DNA from: Postechiella sp039985655
GTDB lineage: Bacteria; Bacteroidota; Bacteroidia; Flavobacteriales; Flavobacteriaceae
Assembly (NCBI GenBank): GCA_039985655.1
Contig: JBDWSF010000035.1
Location: 62,001-126,000 of the forward strand
Length of the DNA stretch: 64,000 nt
Direction of reading: 5' to 3'
Of the stretch, positions 25,980 to 34,804 are shown piece after piece. The notes under the pieces are model-generated. The model was not told the origin of the DNA, did not search any database, and worked only from the letters and a program-made list of their open reading frames with translations. The translations under genes and the position numbers were made by a program. Position 1 is the stretch's first letter. Each line of letters begins with the position of its first letter.

Positions 25980-26516
25980 ATGAAAAACATGAGTCTTAAA
26001 TTTTTGATGCCATTTTGCTTAGTATTTGTACTTCTATCTTGCAAAGATACGAGCGAAACGAGTACGGAGGATTTAGTAAGCGAGGAGGTGAAATCTACTC
26101 AAGTCATCACCCAAATCGAAATTGCTAAACTAAAATATATCGATTTTGGATTAGATGCTGATGCTGAAAAATTAATTGAAAATTGGGAAGAATATATTCA
26201 AATTCAACAATTAATTCAAAATGTGAAACTGGCCGATTTTTCTGAGCTTAAAGAGAATAATAAAGTTTTAAAAACACTAATGAAAGATTTTAAGAAAAAG
26301 ATGCCTAAGCCTTTAAAGTCTTCATCTATTCTAGCTAGAGTTATGGTTTTTGAAACGAAATTGTTTAAGATGGAAAGTTTTGTTAATTTGTCTAACATAA
26401 AAAAAGAGGAGTTAGGCGAGACTATAAAAGAATTTTTATTGGCGTTCTCGAATCTGAATTATCAAATTAATAAAAAGCTAGAACGCGACTCGCAGAATAT
26501 TGAAAAGCCTGTTTAA
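25980..26516 (+). CDS. Predicted lipoprotein of unknown function
   Basis: 178 residues. The signal peptide ends in the lipobox VLLSC (Cys about 21), followed by a Ser/Thr/Glu-rich spacer. Residues 45-170 are predicted helical and rich in Lys, Glu and Leu, with no recognised domain. Divergent from the HupE-like gene. Likely anchored in the periplasmic or outer membrane leaflet. Confidence 0.7.
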   Translation: MKNMSLKFLMPFCLVFVLLSCKDTSETSTEDLVSEEVKSTQVITQIEIAKLKYIDFGLDADAEKLIENWEEYIQIQQLIQNVKLADFSELKENNKVLKTLMKDFKKKMPKPLKSSSILARVMVFETKLFKMESFVNLSNIKKEELGETIKEFLLAFSNLNYQINKKLERDSQNIEKPV

Positions 26517-26654
26517 TAACAACGTGTGTGTAAGAACGGTTACGATCTTATGTCAAGTTTTTTTTCGAAGGAAAATGGGGGATTAAAAAGAATGATTTAA
26601 CTATTGATTAAGTCAAAAAATCAAGTTTATTTTATGCTTTGTGGGAGATTGTTT

Positions 26655-26918
26655 TTATTTCAGTTTTCTAATTTCAGTAATCAATTTCCGAATATCTTGT
26701 TTGGCGTTGGCGATAAAAACAATATCACCTTTTGTTCCTCCATTAAGTTCAATGTCTTGACCTCTTTCAGTATTTTTATAATCATCACTATTCTTTACGT
26801 TTGTCATTATAAAGTCCGAACCAGATTCATGCGTAATTCCTTCAATCATTGGAATCCATTTTCCTATAGTGGTATTATTTAGTCTGCGTTCTATTTCGTT
26901 CAATTCTGATTCAGTCAT
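26655..26918 (-). CDS. Small conserved protein of unknown function
   Basis: 87 residues, acidic. Begins MTESELNEIERR, carries GKWIPMIEGITHESGSDFIM and ends DIVFIANAKQDIRKLITEIR. The last part is a pattern I recall from many small bacterial proteins of unknown function. No signal peptide. Last of three adjacent minus-strand genes of unknown role (26655-28198). Confidence 0.6.
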   Translation of the reverse strand: MTESELNEIERRLNNTTIGKWIPMIEGITHESGSDFIMTNVKNSDDYKNTERGQDIELNGGTKGDIVFIANAKQDIRKLITEIRKLK

Positions 26919-26934
26919 GATTTAGTATTCTCTT

Positions 26935-27516
26935 TTATTGATAGATGGGTGTATTTATTTTTATTCGTTCAATATTTTTAAAAGGTTCTTTTTCGTCTGC
27001 ATATTGCAATGAATCAAATGCAATGGCCGATTTTCCTTTTTCAATTTCTGAATTTACGATTTTCTCTAAAAATTTAATTCCAATAGCGTCAACACCGTAG
27101 TAGTCCAAAAGGATAGAGTTATTTTTTTCAAAATATGCTTTTATAACCAACGCTTTTTTATTTATGAAGCCTAAAGATTCAAACTTGTCGGTCAGATTAA
27201 TTCCGATTTCCTCAACAATTCTTTTAGTTGTCCGTTTATCAATTTGCATTTTATGAATCAGATATCTATTTACTGTTAAAGGCTTTAAAAGTTCCATAAC
27301 TGTATTTTGTCTATAATTTTTCGCCCATGGAAAATCAGGTTTTTGATTTTGAAACCGTTTAATCAGCTCAATAGCTAAGTCAAAACCTAAAGGTGAATTT
27401 TCAGTGTTAAAATTTGGAACATAAAGTCGAATTAGATTTCCGTTTTTTAGCTCAAAATCGGGTACGGAAACTCCGTTTATTACAAACTCTTTATTATGAA
27501 AAATGATGTTTGTCAT
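26935..27516 (-). CDS. Unknown protein with a degenerate ABC-ATPase-like C-terminus
   Basis: 193 residues from the ATG at 27516, preceded by a GAGG sequence at a suitable distance. An in-frame TTG at 27573 would add 19 residues. The C-terminal half contains ILLDYYGVDAIGIKFLEKIV followed by SAIAFDSLQY, which superficially resembles the Walker B/D-loop/H-loop order of ABC ATPases, but Walker A and a true signature motif are absent and the catalytic Glu is missing. I do not recognise the family. It has no signal peptide or membrane helix. Confidence 0.5.
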   Translation of the reverse strand: MTNIIFHNKEFVINGVSVPDFELKNGNLIRLYVPNFNTENSPLGFDLAIELIKRFQNQKPDFPWAKNYRQNTVMELLKPLTVNRYLIHKMQIDKRTTKRIVEEIGINLTDKFESLGFINKKALVIKAYFEKNNSILLDYYGVDAIGIKFLEKIVNSEIEKGKSAIAFDSLQYADEKEPFKNIERIKINTPIYQ

Positions 27517-27589
27517 AATGTCCTCAATGGTTTTGTATATGCAATGATCTTTTGTATAGATTAAAATAGACAATTTTTTATATACTGAG

Positions 27590-28198
27590 CTATCGGTTTT
27601 TTTTGTTTTTGATAGGATTTTGAGTAGTTTCTTTTATAGACCTTTCTTGGTGTTCTGTCAATCCAAGGTCTCCGTCCCCAGTTGTTAAGGTTAAGAAAAA
27701 TATATCAATAAAAATCCCCCAATATTTACCCCAAAGCGTTTTGGGCTTCCATTTAGTTCTTGCAACCCCTCGATTTTCTAATTCATTTTCAATTTCGAAA
27801 ATATCACCCCAATTTTTAATGTGAATTCTTCCAAATGTTTTGAATCCCAGGCCTCTTTTTGTTTTTAATTCAATTTCAGTTTTATGTTTGTCAAAATTTC
27901 TTTTTCTAATAGAGTATTTAAGATTTGAGTAAGAAACTTTTTTATTCGTTTTTTTATTGTCAATTATTACAATTTCAGTTTTATAAAAACTTAATTTTAA
28001 TATTGTAAACTCTTCTTTTTTTAAGTAATAGATGTCAAATAATAAGTTAATGACTAATGGAATTGAAATCAAGGTTTTTATGATATAATACCAATCAGAA
28101 TATTTTATTATAAAGGTCAATAATCCTATTTCGATTAGAATATAAATGAACCATTTTAATTTATTCGTTTTATTTTCTGTTGCTTCGAATGTTATCAT
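27590..28198 (-). CDS. Membrane protein of unknown function
   Basis: 202 residues from the ATG at 28198; a GTG 21 codons upstream is possible but lies in the terminator hairpin of the preceding gene. Two hydrophobic helices lie at about residues 15-32 and 39-56, then a PH-domain-like basic strand-rich region (TEIVIIDNKKTNKKVSYSNL, GRIHIKNW), then a hydrophobic segment near residue 165 and a charged tail. Function unknown. Confidence 0.55.
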   Translation of the reverse strand: MITFEATENKTNKLKWFIYILIEIGLLTFIIKYSDWYYIIKTLISIPLVINLLFDIYYLKKEEFTILKLSFYKTEIVIIDNKKTNKKVSYSNLKYSIRKRNFDKHKTEIELKTKRGLGFKTFGRIHIKNWGDIFEIENELENRGVARTKWKPKTLWGKYWGIFIDIFFLTLTTGDGDLGLTEHQERSIKETTQNPIKNKKNR

Positions 28199-28252
28199 AA
28201 ATAGTGAGAAATACTTAATTTGAGTGATATAGTAGCAAAAATTAAATAATAA

Positions 28253-28312
28253 AAAAACCACCTAAAAAATCATTCTAATTCAGAATAACACTTTTAGATG
28301 GCTTCTCTTTTT
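28253..28312 (-). terminator. Terminator of the TPR-like gene
   Basis: On the minus strand GCCATCTAAAA pairs with TTTTTTAGGTGG, with a second inner stem (ATTCTGAATTAGAAT), followed by a run of T. It sits between the TPR-like gene and the unknown membrane protein gene. Confidence 0.75.
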
Positions 28313-28323
28313 TACAAAAAAGT

Positions 28324-29037
28324 TTATTTCTGAGGCTGTGCTGCTTGTGCTTGTATGGCTTGTTTTTGTCTCAATAATTCGGTTTTTGTTAACTGAATTA
28401 AATTAAAATTAGGAGACACTTTTAAAGTTGCATCCAAAATATCTACAGCAGCGTCAATATTCACTTTCGTGTCTTTATTATAAACGGCTAAGGCATTTAA
28501 ATACATAAAAGCACTTTTTAACGAGACTTGATATGGTGTTTGTGTTTCGTAAAACGCTTTTACATCTTCTGCTTTTGCATTAGCTAAACCATAGGCAATA
28601 TGTTTTTCGGCATCGGCAAATTTTTGAGTTTGTAAATTCAGTTCGGCCAATTCGTATGCTACTAAAGCATTCGGATTTCTTTTAAATAATTCTTCAAAAT
28701 GAGGAATCGCTCTTACTGGTTGTTTAACTGATTTTAAAGACATCGCTTTAACTTCTACTGCAATATCAGAATCGTCTACTTTATGGTCAATTCCAATTGT
28801 GTTTAAGGCTTGGACATGTTTACCTTCACTCATGTAAATATAAGCTAGCGTGTCTGTTCGCTTCACAGATGGAGCCAACACATTTAAATGCGTCATTCCA
28901 TTAATTATTCCTTGTACATCGCCTTGTGCTCGCATTTGTTTGTTGTAAGCTTCAAAATGTTTTATTAATGCTTCATTGCTTTGAGCATGTATCCCAAGGC
29001 TACTAATTAATAAAGTCAACACTACTAATTGTTTCAT
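28324..29037 (-). CDS. Periplasmic TPR-like protein
   Basis: 237 residues. Signal peptide ending GIHAQ near residue 19. The remainder is alpha-helical, with tetratricopeptide-like segments such as NPNALVAYELAELNLQTQKF and DAEKHIAYGLANA. Probably exported to the periplasm, role unknown. An Ala/Gln-rich tail ends the protein. Confidence 0.7.
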   Translation of the reverse strand: MKQLVVLTLLISSLGIHAQSNEALIKHFEAYNKQMRAQGDVQGIINGMTHLNVLAPSVKRTDTLAYIYMSEGKHVQALNTIGIDHKVDDSDIAVEVKAMSLKSVKQPVRAIPHFEELFKRNPNALVAYELAELNLQTQKFADAEKHIAYGLANAKAEDVKAFYETQTPYQVSLKSAFMYLNALAVYNKDTKVNIDAAVDILDATLKVSPNFNLIQLTKTELLRQKQAIQAQAAQPQK

Positions 29038-29205
29038 CTGTTCTTTTTTATTGGTTTTTAATGGTCGTATGTTGCACTCGAATTATTTTTTGCCTAAAAC
29101 GATTAAATTTTAGTTCCGAGTGTTTCATCTATTTAATTATTTAGAATTGCTAAAACTAAAAAAAATTAACATTTAATCTCTTAAAACTTTCCTAATTGTT
29201 TTGAA

Positions 29206-31497
29206 TTAATTAACAATAATAGATTTTTTTATGACAATAGCATCATTTAATACAAATGGTTTAGGAATCATATCGTTTTTTCGTTTTGGGACGTTAAGTA
29301 ATTGGTTATCTAACAAGTCGTATGATGCTTCGTAGATTTCGAAAATCATTTTATCGTTTTTATCTAAAACTAATGAAATTTCTAAAGGCTCGTTATCGGT
29401 TACATAATACGTGAATAATCGTTTTTTTCTTCTATATTTTAATGCTTTTTCATTTTTAAAAACAGTTATGCCATTTGCTTTTAAAGATTTAAAACTTGTT
29501 TTTTTATCTGTAAAGACTTCAATTCGATTTACCGATCGGTTTGATGTTATACAGATTTCTACATGCCTGTTGTTGCCAATTATAGTATCTAAGGACGTTT
29601 CTATTTGTGGCGGATTCAAGTTAATGACTTTGGTTGATTTGCTAAACGAAAACGCGGTGTTGTATTTACTACTAATTGTGCTTAGATTTGATGACGATGC
29701 ATCGTTTGGAGTTTCACTTAAAAAAGGTGTATTCCAAGGATCTAAAATGTTATCGTAAGTCACCCATTTAGCCGTATTATCATCAGCATTTAAAATATAA
29801 AGCAAACTGTTTGGTTTTGGAGTGTCTTTAGTGAAATTTGAATTGATATGTGCCGAAATTAAAAACCAAAACGAAAAGAACAGAAACACATAACTCCATC
29901 GTTTTTTATGTCTAAAAAAGCCAAAAACAGAAATTAACAATCCAAAAATTAATGTCACCAATATCGTAGATACTAATACTATTTTTAGTCCTAAGCCAAC
30001 AGGAAACATTTGTACTAGTGGTGAAAATATTAGTAGGGCAGGGAAGCCCAATAGAGTAAGGATTATTAAGCTTGGTTTTTTCTGTCTTAATAGCACGAAA
30101 AAAGCAATTAAAGTAAATAAAACAGGGATTATAAAAAAGCTAGCACCTATTAAATTAATCGCTATAAATGCGCAAATAACTAACCATAAAAATAATGGAG
30201 CAATAAGTAAACTCGCTGTGTTTTCGGGTTTATAAACTTTGCTATACGCAAAAAAACAAACGGCTAAAGCTAGACATGTAAAAGCAGCAATATAGGTGTG
30301 ACCGTTATAAGTGAAACCATGCAGTATTTCTGCATATTCTGGATACAATACATTTAGTAATTTCCAACCTAAAAACCCTATAAGTCCGCTGATCATTATA
30401 GCACTTAAAAAAGCAGCGAAGCCCTGCATGATAAATTTAAGTTCTATGGCGCGTTTTTTCAATCCGTAAACAAAGAGCACTATAAAAATAAGTATAGCAA
30501 TTATGATCATAGGTATAGCCCACGAAAATGGATAGATTACAGTTTTAAATAACGGAACATTAAAGTAAATATAATCTTCTGTGCTTTTTAAATTATCGAG
30601 ATTGGCTTCACTAAAATAATTTAAAAGCGGCATTAAATAAGAGCCTTGGTGTTCTAGGGTTTTTCTATCTAAACGTTCGTAAGTATCTAAAGCGGTGTGG
30701 TAATCGAAATGATCGTCTATAAAGGCAAAGTTAAATCCGTCAATATCGGCATCTTCTCTAAAACGTGTTAAATCGGTATCATTTGGTAGCATTTTATAAA
30801 TGCTATAAAATAACGAATTGCCTACAGGAAATTCAGGGTTTGCTTTAACAAAACCTTTCATTAAATTGGCGTTGCCTTGATTGGTTTCTATAAGCATAAT
30901 ACTTGGGCCGCCACTTCCGCGAGCTTCGAAATTTAAAACCAAACCTACGTTTTTTGCCCATTCGTGTTGGTTTACAAAAATATCGGCACCATTTAATCCT
31001 AATTCTTCACCATCAGAAATTAAAATAATAATATCGTTTTTAGGCGTTTTATTTTTGTTTAAAAAAGCTCTAACGCCTTCTAAAATTGTAACGACTCCCG
31101 AGCCTGCATCGCTGGCACCTTTTGATGAATGTGGGTGACTATCGTAATGTGATAAAAGTAATAATGCTTTGTCTGATTCTGTACCCTTAATACGTGCAAC
31201 AATATTTTTAGCTTTCGATAAATTCCCCCAATCACCAATAGCATATCCTTCTTGAATTTCGGTTTCTAAACCTAATTTTTGTAATTCATTTACAATATAG
31301 GTCCTAACATGGTTATGTGCTTCGCTTCCTATATAATGTGCGTTTTTAGAAATTTCTTTTAAATGAATTAAAGCACGTTGGGTAGTAAATATATTATCTG
31401 GAGCATCGATAGACGATATCTTATTCGGTAATAATGCCGAAAAACTCCATCCAATTGCAAATACAATGAGTAAAACAGAAACGGCTTTTTTTATCAT
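29206..31497 (-). CDS. Membrane-anchored M28-family zinc metallopeptidase
   Basis: 763 residues. An N-terminal signal anchor (about 4-22) precedes an M28 peptidase domain (about 50-300) with zinc and catalytic residues in LLLSHYDSHPHSS, SDAGSGV, SDGEELGLNG, NFEARGSGG and FDYHTALD. Eight or so hydrophobic helices follow (about 320-550) and a C-terminal extracytoplasmic domain. This is the layout of ER-type (Fxna/Pff1) M28 peptidases and their bacterial relatives. Expected to remove N-terminal residues from peptides outside the cytosol. Confidence 0.9.
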   Translation of the reverse strand: MIKKAVSVLLIVFAIGWSFSALLPNKISSIDAPDNIFTTQRALIHLKEISKNAHYIGSEAHNHVRTYIVNELQKLGLETEIQEGYAIGDWGNLSKAKNIVARIKGTESDKALLLLSHYDSHPHSSKGASDAGSGVVTILEGVRAFLNKNKTPKNDIIILISDGEELGLNGADIFVNQHEWAKNVGLVLNFEARGSGGPSIMLIETNQGNANLMKGFVKANPEFPVGNSLFYSIYKMLPNDTDLTRFREDADIDGFNFAFIDDHFDYHTALDTYERLDRKTLEHQGSYLMPLLNYFSEANLDNLKSTEDYIYFNVPLFKTVIYPFSWAIPMIIIAILIFIVLFVYGLKKRAIELKFIMQGFAAFLSAIMISGLIGFLGWKLLNVLYPEYAEILHGFTYNGHTYIAAFTCLALAVCFFAYSKVYKPENTASLLIAPLFLWLVICAFIAINLIGASFFIIPVLFTLIAFFVLLRQKKPSLIILTLLGFPALLIFSPLVQMFPVGLGLKIVLVSTILVTLIFGLLISVFGFFRHKKRWSYVFLFFSFWFLISAHINSNFTKDTPKPNSLLYILNADDNTAKWVTYDNILDPWNTPFLSETPNDASSSNLSTISSKYNTAFSFSKSTKVINLNPPQIETSLDTIIGNNRHVEICITSNRSVNRIEVFTDKKTSFKSLKANGITVFKNEKALKYRRKKRLFTYYVTDNEPLEISLVLDKNDKMIFEIYEASYDLLDNQLLNVPKRKNDMIPKPFVLNDAIVIKKSIIVN

Positions 31498-31624
31498 AAT
31501 ATTAAAAAATCAATTACTAATTATAAAAGTACGTAATTTATAAAGCTTATGAAGATTGAAAATTAAGGTTTTAGGAAAACTCAAAAAAAATAAGTAACTT
31601 ACAATAGCAAAAAAATATATTATT

Positions 31625-32092
31625 ATGGGGATAAAAAGTTTTCAAGGTGCTAGACGGCAACAGGCTAATGAAGTAGATACAACACCTTTAAAAGTTAGTG
31701 ATTACATGACCACGTCTTTAATAACGTTTAAAGCAGATCAATCTATAGAAAATGTTATGCAAACACTTGTTAATAACAGAATCTCTGGTGGACCTGTTGT
31801 AAATGATAAAAACGAATTGGTGGGTATTATCTCTGAAACAGATTGCATGAAGCAGATTAGTGAAAGTCGTTATTATAATATGCCAATGCAAGATCAAACC
31901 ATAGAAAAATACATAACTAAAAATGTTGATACCATTGATGGTAATATGAATATTTTTGATGCAGCTACAAAGTTTATACAAAGTAAAAGAAGACGTTTCC
32001 CTATAGTTAAAAACGGAAAATTAGTCGGTCAAATTAGTCAGAGCGATGTCCTTAAAGCTGCTATGAAATTAAAAGGGCAAAATTGGCATTAA
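31625..32092 (+). CDS. Two-CBS-domain protein
   Basis: 155 residues: two CBS motifs at about 24-82 (VSDYMTTSLITFKADQS, RISGGPVVNDKNELVGIISE) and 91-150 (RRFPIVKNGKLVGQISQSDV). CBS pairs bind adenine nucleotides and act as energy sensors. Starts with a short charged tail and stands alone, without the enzyme domain it might regulate. Confidence 0.88.
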   Translation: MGIKSFQGARRQQANEVDTTPLKVSDYMTTSLITFKADQSIENVMQTLVNNRISGGPVVNDKNELVGIISETDCMKQISESRYYNMPMQDQTIEKYITKNVDTIDGNMNIFDAATKFIQSKRRRFPIVKNGKLVGQISQSDVLKAAMKLKGQNWH

Positions 32093-32129
32093 ATAAAAGT
32101 CAATTGCATTGAATTGAGAGGAACTAGTG

Positions 32130-32290
32130 TTTCGACAAGCTCAGCAGAACTATCGAGGATTAAATTATACCGTTTGTACAACACTGATAACTTGTGATAT
32201 TTTGATTTTTTCATCAAAATAGTATCGAGAAGTATTATTGTATTAATTCTCGATACGATACGCCTGCGTCGCAACACTCGAACAGAGACA
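32130..32290. repeat. Dispersed hairpin repeat (GTATCGAGAA type)
   Basis: Contains TTTCGACAAGCTCAGCAGAA, then ATCGAGG, and a perfect 10-bp inverted repeat GTATCGAGAA (32222) / TTCTCGATAC (32256). A related copy in the opposite arrangement is at 49240-49350. No gene is seen in 32093-32292. Confidence 0.65.
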
Positions 32291-32292
32291 AC

Positions 32293-33006
32293 TTATAATT
32301 TATTTTGAACACGTATTAAAGCTTTTGGTTCGTCTGTAATTAAAAGTTTTTCTTTTTTTGTGCCTTCTAGAGTTAATATTTTAGAATACGAATAACCTTC
32401 AATAGGTTCTTTTAAGGATTTCCATTTTGCAATACCTTTTACACCTATTTTTTCGTCTAATTCTATAATTCCTTCGGTATATCTAATGGTTTTGTTTAGA
32501 CCCAAGAAGCTAGTGCTTTTTTTATTATGTCGTTCTAAATAAGCTTCTAATTTGTCTGGCGCATCATTTCTAAACCCTGAATTTTCTTTATAATCTTTTA
32601 CAAGATGACATTTACTTGTGCTTTTTTGCATGAAATCCGATTTAACAATTCCCATTTCAGTACTTGTTTTAATAAAAAAATCTTGAGACTGCACATCGTT
32701 AATTATGCGTCTCCAATTTTTATCGCCTTTTACTTCTACAATAACATGGTAGTACACACATTGTCTACCACTTAATGGTGCTATTAGCGGATTGTTAACA
32801 TGTTTCGCATTGCCAACAATTTTAACGTATTCATTTTCTTTAATACTATTTATTGATTTTCGTCTGCCTTTTTTAAACTCACGAATTATCACATTTTTAG
32901 TGCTGAAAAATAAAGCCGTTATAATAAAGATAATAGCGAATAAAATAAATGCTGCAGGAATAAGAAATTGCTCGTAATTGGATAATAATATGTATGTCGT
33001 TTTCAT
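32293..33006 (-). CDS. GIDE-domain membrane protein
   Basis: 237 residues. One hydrophobic helix at about 13-36, then a GIDE/E3-ubiquitin-ligase-like fold domain with NNPLIAPLSGRQCVYYHVIV and YTEGIIELDEKIGVKGIA. This domain is named for a eukaryotic mitochondrial ligase, but bacterial versions lack the RING finger, and none is visible here. Cell-envelope role unknown. Start lies one base after the stop of the zinc-ribbon gene, so the two are co-transcribed. Confidence 0.75.
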   Translation of the reverse strand: MKTTYILLSNYEQFLIPAAFILFAIIFIITALFFSTKNVIIREFKKGRRKSINSIKENEYVKIVGNAKHVNNPLIAPLSGRQCVYYHVIVEVKGDKNWRRIINDVQSQDFFIKTSTEMGIVKSDFMQKSTSKCHLVKDYKENSGFRNDAPDKLEAYLERHNKKSTSFLGLNKTIRYTEGIIELDEKIGVKGIAKWKSLKEPIEGYSYSKILTLEGTKKEKLLITDEPKALIRVQNKL

Positions 33007-33007
33007 A

Positions 33008-33358
33008 TTAACTTTCTCTTTTTACAAGTGCATAAAAATCGCCATCTAAAGGCAAGTAGCCTTGATCGTACACAAAGTAATAAATGGTTCCCGCTTTAGT
33101 TGTATAAATGCTTGTAAAGTAATTAAAGTCGAATCCTTTTTCAATTAATCGTGCTCTAGATGTTTTTGTTTTTTGCTCTGGATTTAGACCTTCTAAAATT
33201 CTGTAATTTTTTCGAAGTCTGTTATTTGTATTTCGTATTAAATTTTTACTGTCTTTGTTGACATTGTTGTTATAGGCATTTCGACACCCATCGCTACAGA
33301 ATTTTTTATCTATTCTGCCAACAATTTTATTTCCGCACTCTGGACATTGTTTTTGCAT
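33008..33358 (-). CDS. Zinc-ribbon protein of unknown function
   Basis: 116 residues. The N-terminus has a treble-type zinc finger with CPECGNKIVG and KKFCSDGCRNAYNNN (two Cys pairs). The remainder is basic and aromatic, with FTSIYTTKAGTIYYFVYDQG. Probably cytosolic, possibly nucleic-acid binding. Two bases separate it from the upstream GNAT gene and one base from the downstream GIDE-domain gene, so all three form an operon. Confidence 0.72.
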   Translation of the reverse strand: MQKQCPECGNKIVGRIDKKFCSDGCRNAYNNNVNKDSKNLIRNTNNRLRKNYRILEGLNPEQKTKTSRARLIEKGFDFNYFTSIYTTKAGTIYYFVYDQGYLPLDGDFYALVKRES

Positions 33359-33360
33359 AA

Positions 33361-33891
33361 TTATTCGTTTTTAATTTTATACCAACGCAAATTCATTTTT
33401 TCGTCATCAAAATAGAAGTCTTCAATATAGTTTAAACCGATTTTTAATAATGCGCTATGCGAAGCTTGATTTTCTATATGTGTTGTCGCGTATAATTCAG
33501 GAAGTTTCATCGTATTAAATGCATAGGATATGGCTGCTTTTCCAGATTCTGTTGCATAACCATGTCCCCAATAACGTTCTATAAACCGATAACCAACATC
33601 GTAATATTTGGTAAAACCATTCATGTTGTATTCTGTGTTTAATCGAAGACCAGACCAACCCATAAATTCGTTTGTAGTTTTATTAATTACGGCCCATCTA
33701 CCAATGCCACGTTCTTTATATTGATTAATGACACTTTCTATCATGATTTTAGATTCTTCAATAGTTTTTATTGGCTTTTTGCCAAGGTATTTATGAACTT
33801 CAGGATTCGAATCGAGTTCGAACATGCCTTCTAAATCTGAGATTCTTAATTCTCTTAAAAGGAGTCTTTCGGTTTCTATGTTGAATGTCAT
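33361..33891 (-). CDS. GNAT-family N-acetyltransferase (RimJ/RimL-like)
   Basis: 176 residues. Begins TERLLLRELRISDLEGMF, then VGYRFIERYWGHGYATE (acetyl-CoA-binding GxGxA-type loop) and ATTHIENQASHSALLKIG, all typical of the RimJ/RimL group that acetylates protein or small-molecule amines. Substrate unknown. Confidence 0.88.
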   Translation of the reverse strand: MTFNIETERLLLRELRISDLEGMFELDSNPEVHKYLGKKPIKTIEESKIMIESVINQYKERGIGRWAVINKTTNEFMGWSGLRLNTEYNMNGFTKYYDVGYRFIERYWGHGYATESGKAAISYAFNTMKLPELYATTHIENQASHSALLKIGLNYIEDFYFDDEKMNLRWYKIKNE

Positions 33892-33930
33892 ATTATTTTT
33901 ATGCTTCTTTTTTACAGTGGTTATGTGCTT

Positions 33931-34500
33931 TTATATTAGTCGCTTTTTCCTCATTTCCCAAAAACATTTTGCTGTCGCATGTATATCAGCTGACGCATCG
34001 TGTACTCCGTCAAAATCAACTCCAAATAATTTTATATGTAATTCTGATAATTTCGGCCATTTATATCCGTAATGTCCTGATATTTTGCAATAATTAGTTG
34101 AAGATTGCATAGTACACAATTTTTTTTTTTGTCCAAAGTCACTTTTAATTTTTTTTCTTAAGAATTCCGCTCCAATGATTTTTTCATCAAAACTAATATT
34201 ATGTGCTACAATGAAATTAGATTTTTCAACTAATTTATTAAATTTCACAAGTGTTTTTTCGAGGCTTTCACCTTCGTTAATGGCCTTTGCTGTTGAAATT
34301 CCGTGAACTCTTGAAGATTCGATAGGAATGCTAAATTTCTCTGGTTTAATAATGCAATCGTATGATTCAATACGATTACCTTCGGTATCGCATAAAATCC
34401 AAGCAACTTGAATCATTCTAGGTCAATTATTCAAATCTGTAACAGGAGCTTTCCAATTCCTCGGCAGACCTGTTGTTTCTGTGTCAAAAAATAGATACAT
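33931..34500 (-). pseudogene. DnaQ-like 3'-5' exonuclease with in-frame TGA stop at codon 26
   Basis: From the ATG at 34500 the frame reads MYLFFDTETTGLP, with the ExoI Asp/Glu pair, and continues to LNN, then a TGA codon at 34425-34423, then PRMIQVAW in the same frame to the end. In relatives the position is Trp (LNNWPR), so TGG has become TGA. The rest keeps ExoII (AHNISFDEKI) and ExoIII (HDASADIHAT). The part after the stop (161 residues from the ATG at 34416) lacks the ExoI residues and should be inactive. The gene is otherwise undamaged, so the change is recent, a sequencing error, or readthrough. Confidence 0.82.
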
Positions 34501-34553
34501 ATTTTTTTATCGTTAATAGTTAATCAGAGTGAGTTTTTTTGCATTATCCACAA

Positions 34554-34584
34554 CAAATATACAAAACTCATATCCGATTACAAA
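34554..34584 (-). promoter_or_regulatory. Strong candidate promoter of the exonuclease gene
   Basis: On the minus strand TTTG (34584-34581), a 19-base spacer, then TATATTTG (34561-34554): a full flavobacterial -33/-7 pair. The TTTG lies in three tandem 10-mers of ACAAACNNNT type (34580-34609). Confidence 0.7.
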
Positions 34585-34804
34585 CGACTACAAACATTTA
34601 CAAACGATTTTAAATAAGTAACAACCGAATAAAATTTGTTGGCAATCAGATATTTGCAGTGTCGAATTTATACTGGGCTTGTTTCAGTAACTCATAAATA
34701 AAAAGACAATTAAAGTAAAATTAAAAGATCCTGAAACGAGTTCAGGGCATAGTATTAACAGTTAAACCCACTTGCCAGTGACGGCGGGTATAAAATTTAA
34801 AATT

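Noticed and set aside
34423..34425. TGA as a selenocysteine codon in the exonuclease gene
   Set aside because: The position is Trp in relatives and no selenocysteine-insertion structure is visible; a point change to TGA is simpler.
34580..34609. Three tandem 10-mers of ACAAACNNNT type as a possible CRISPR or iteron array
   Set aside because: Only three units of 10 bp, no spacers and no cas or replication genes nearby; one unit supplies the -33 box of the exonuclease promoter.
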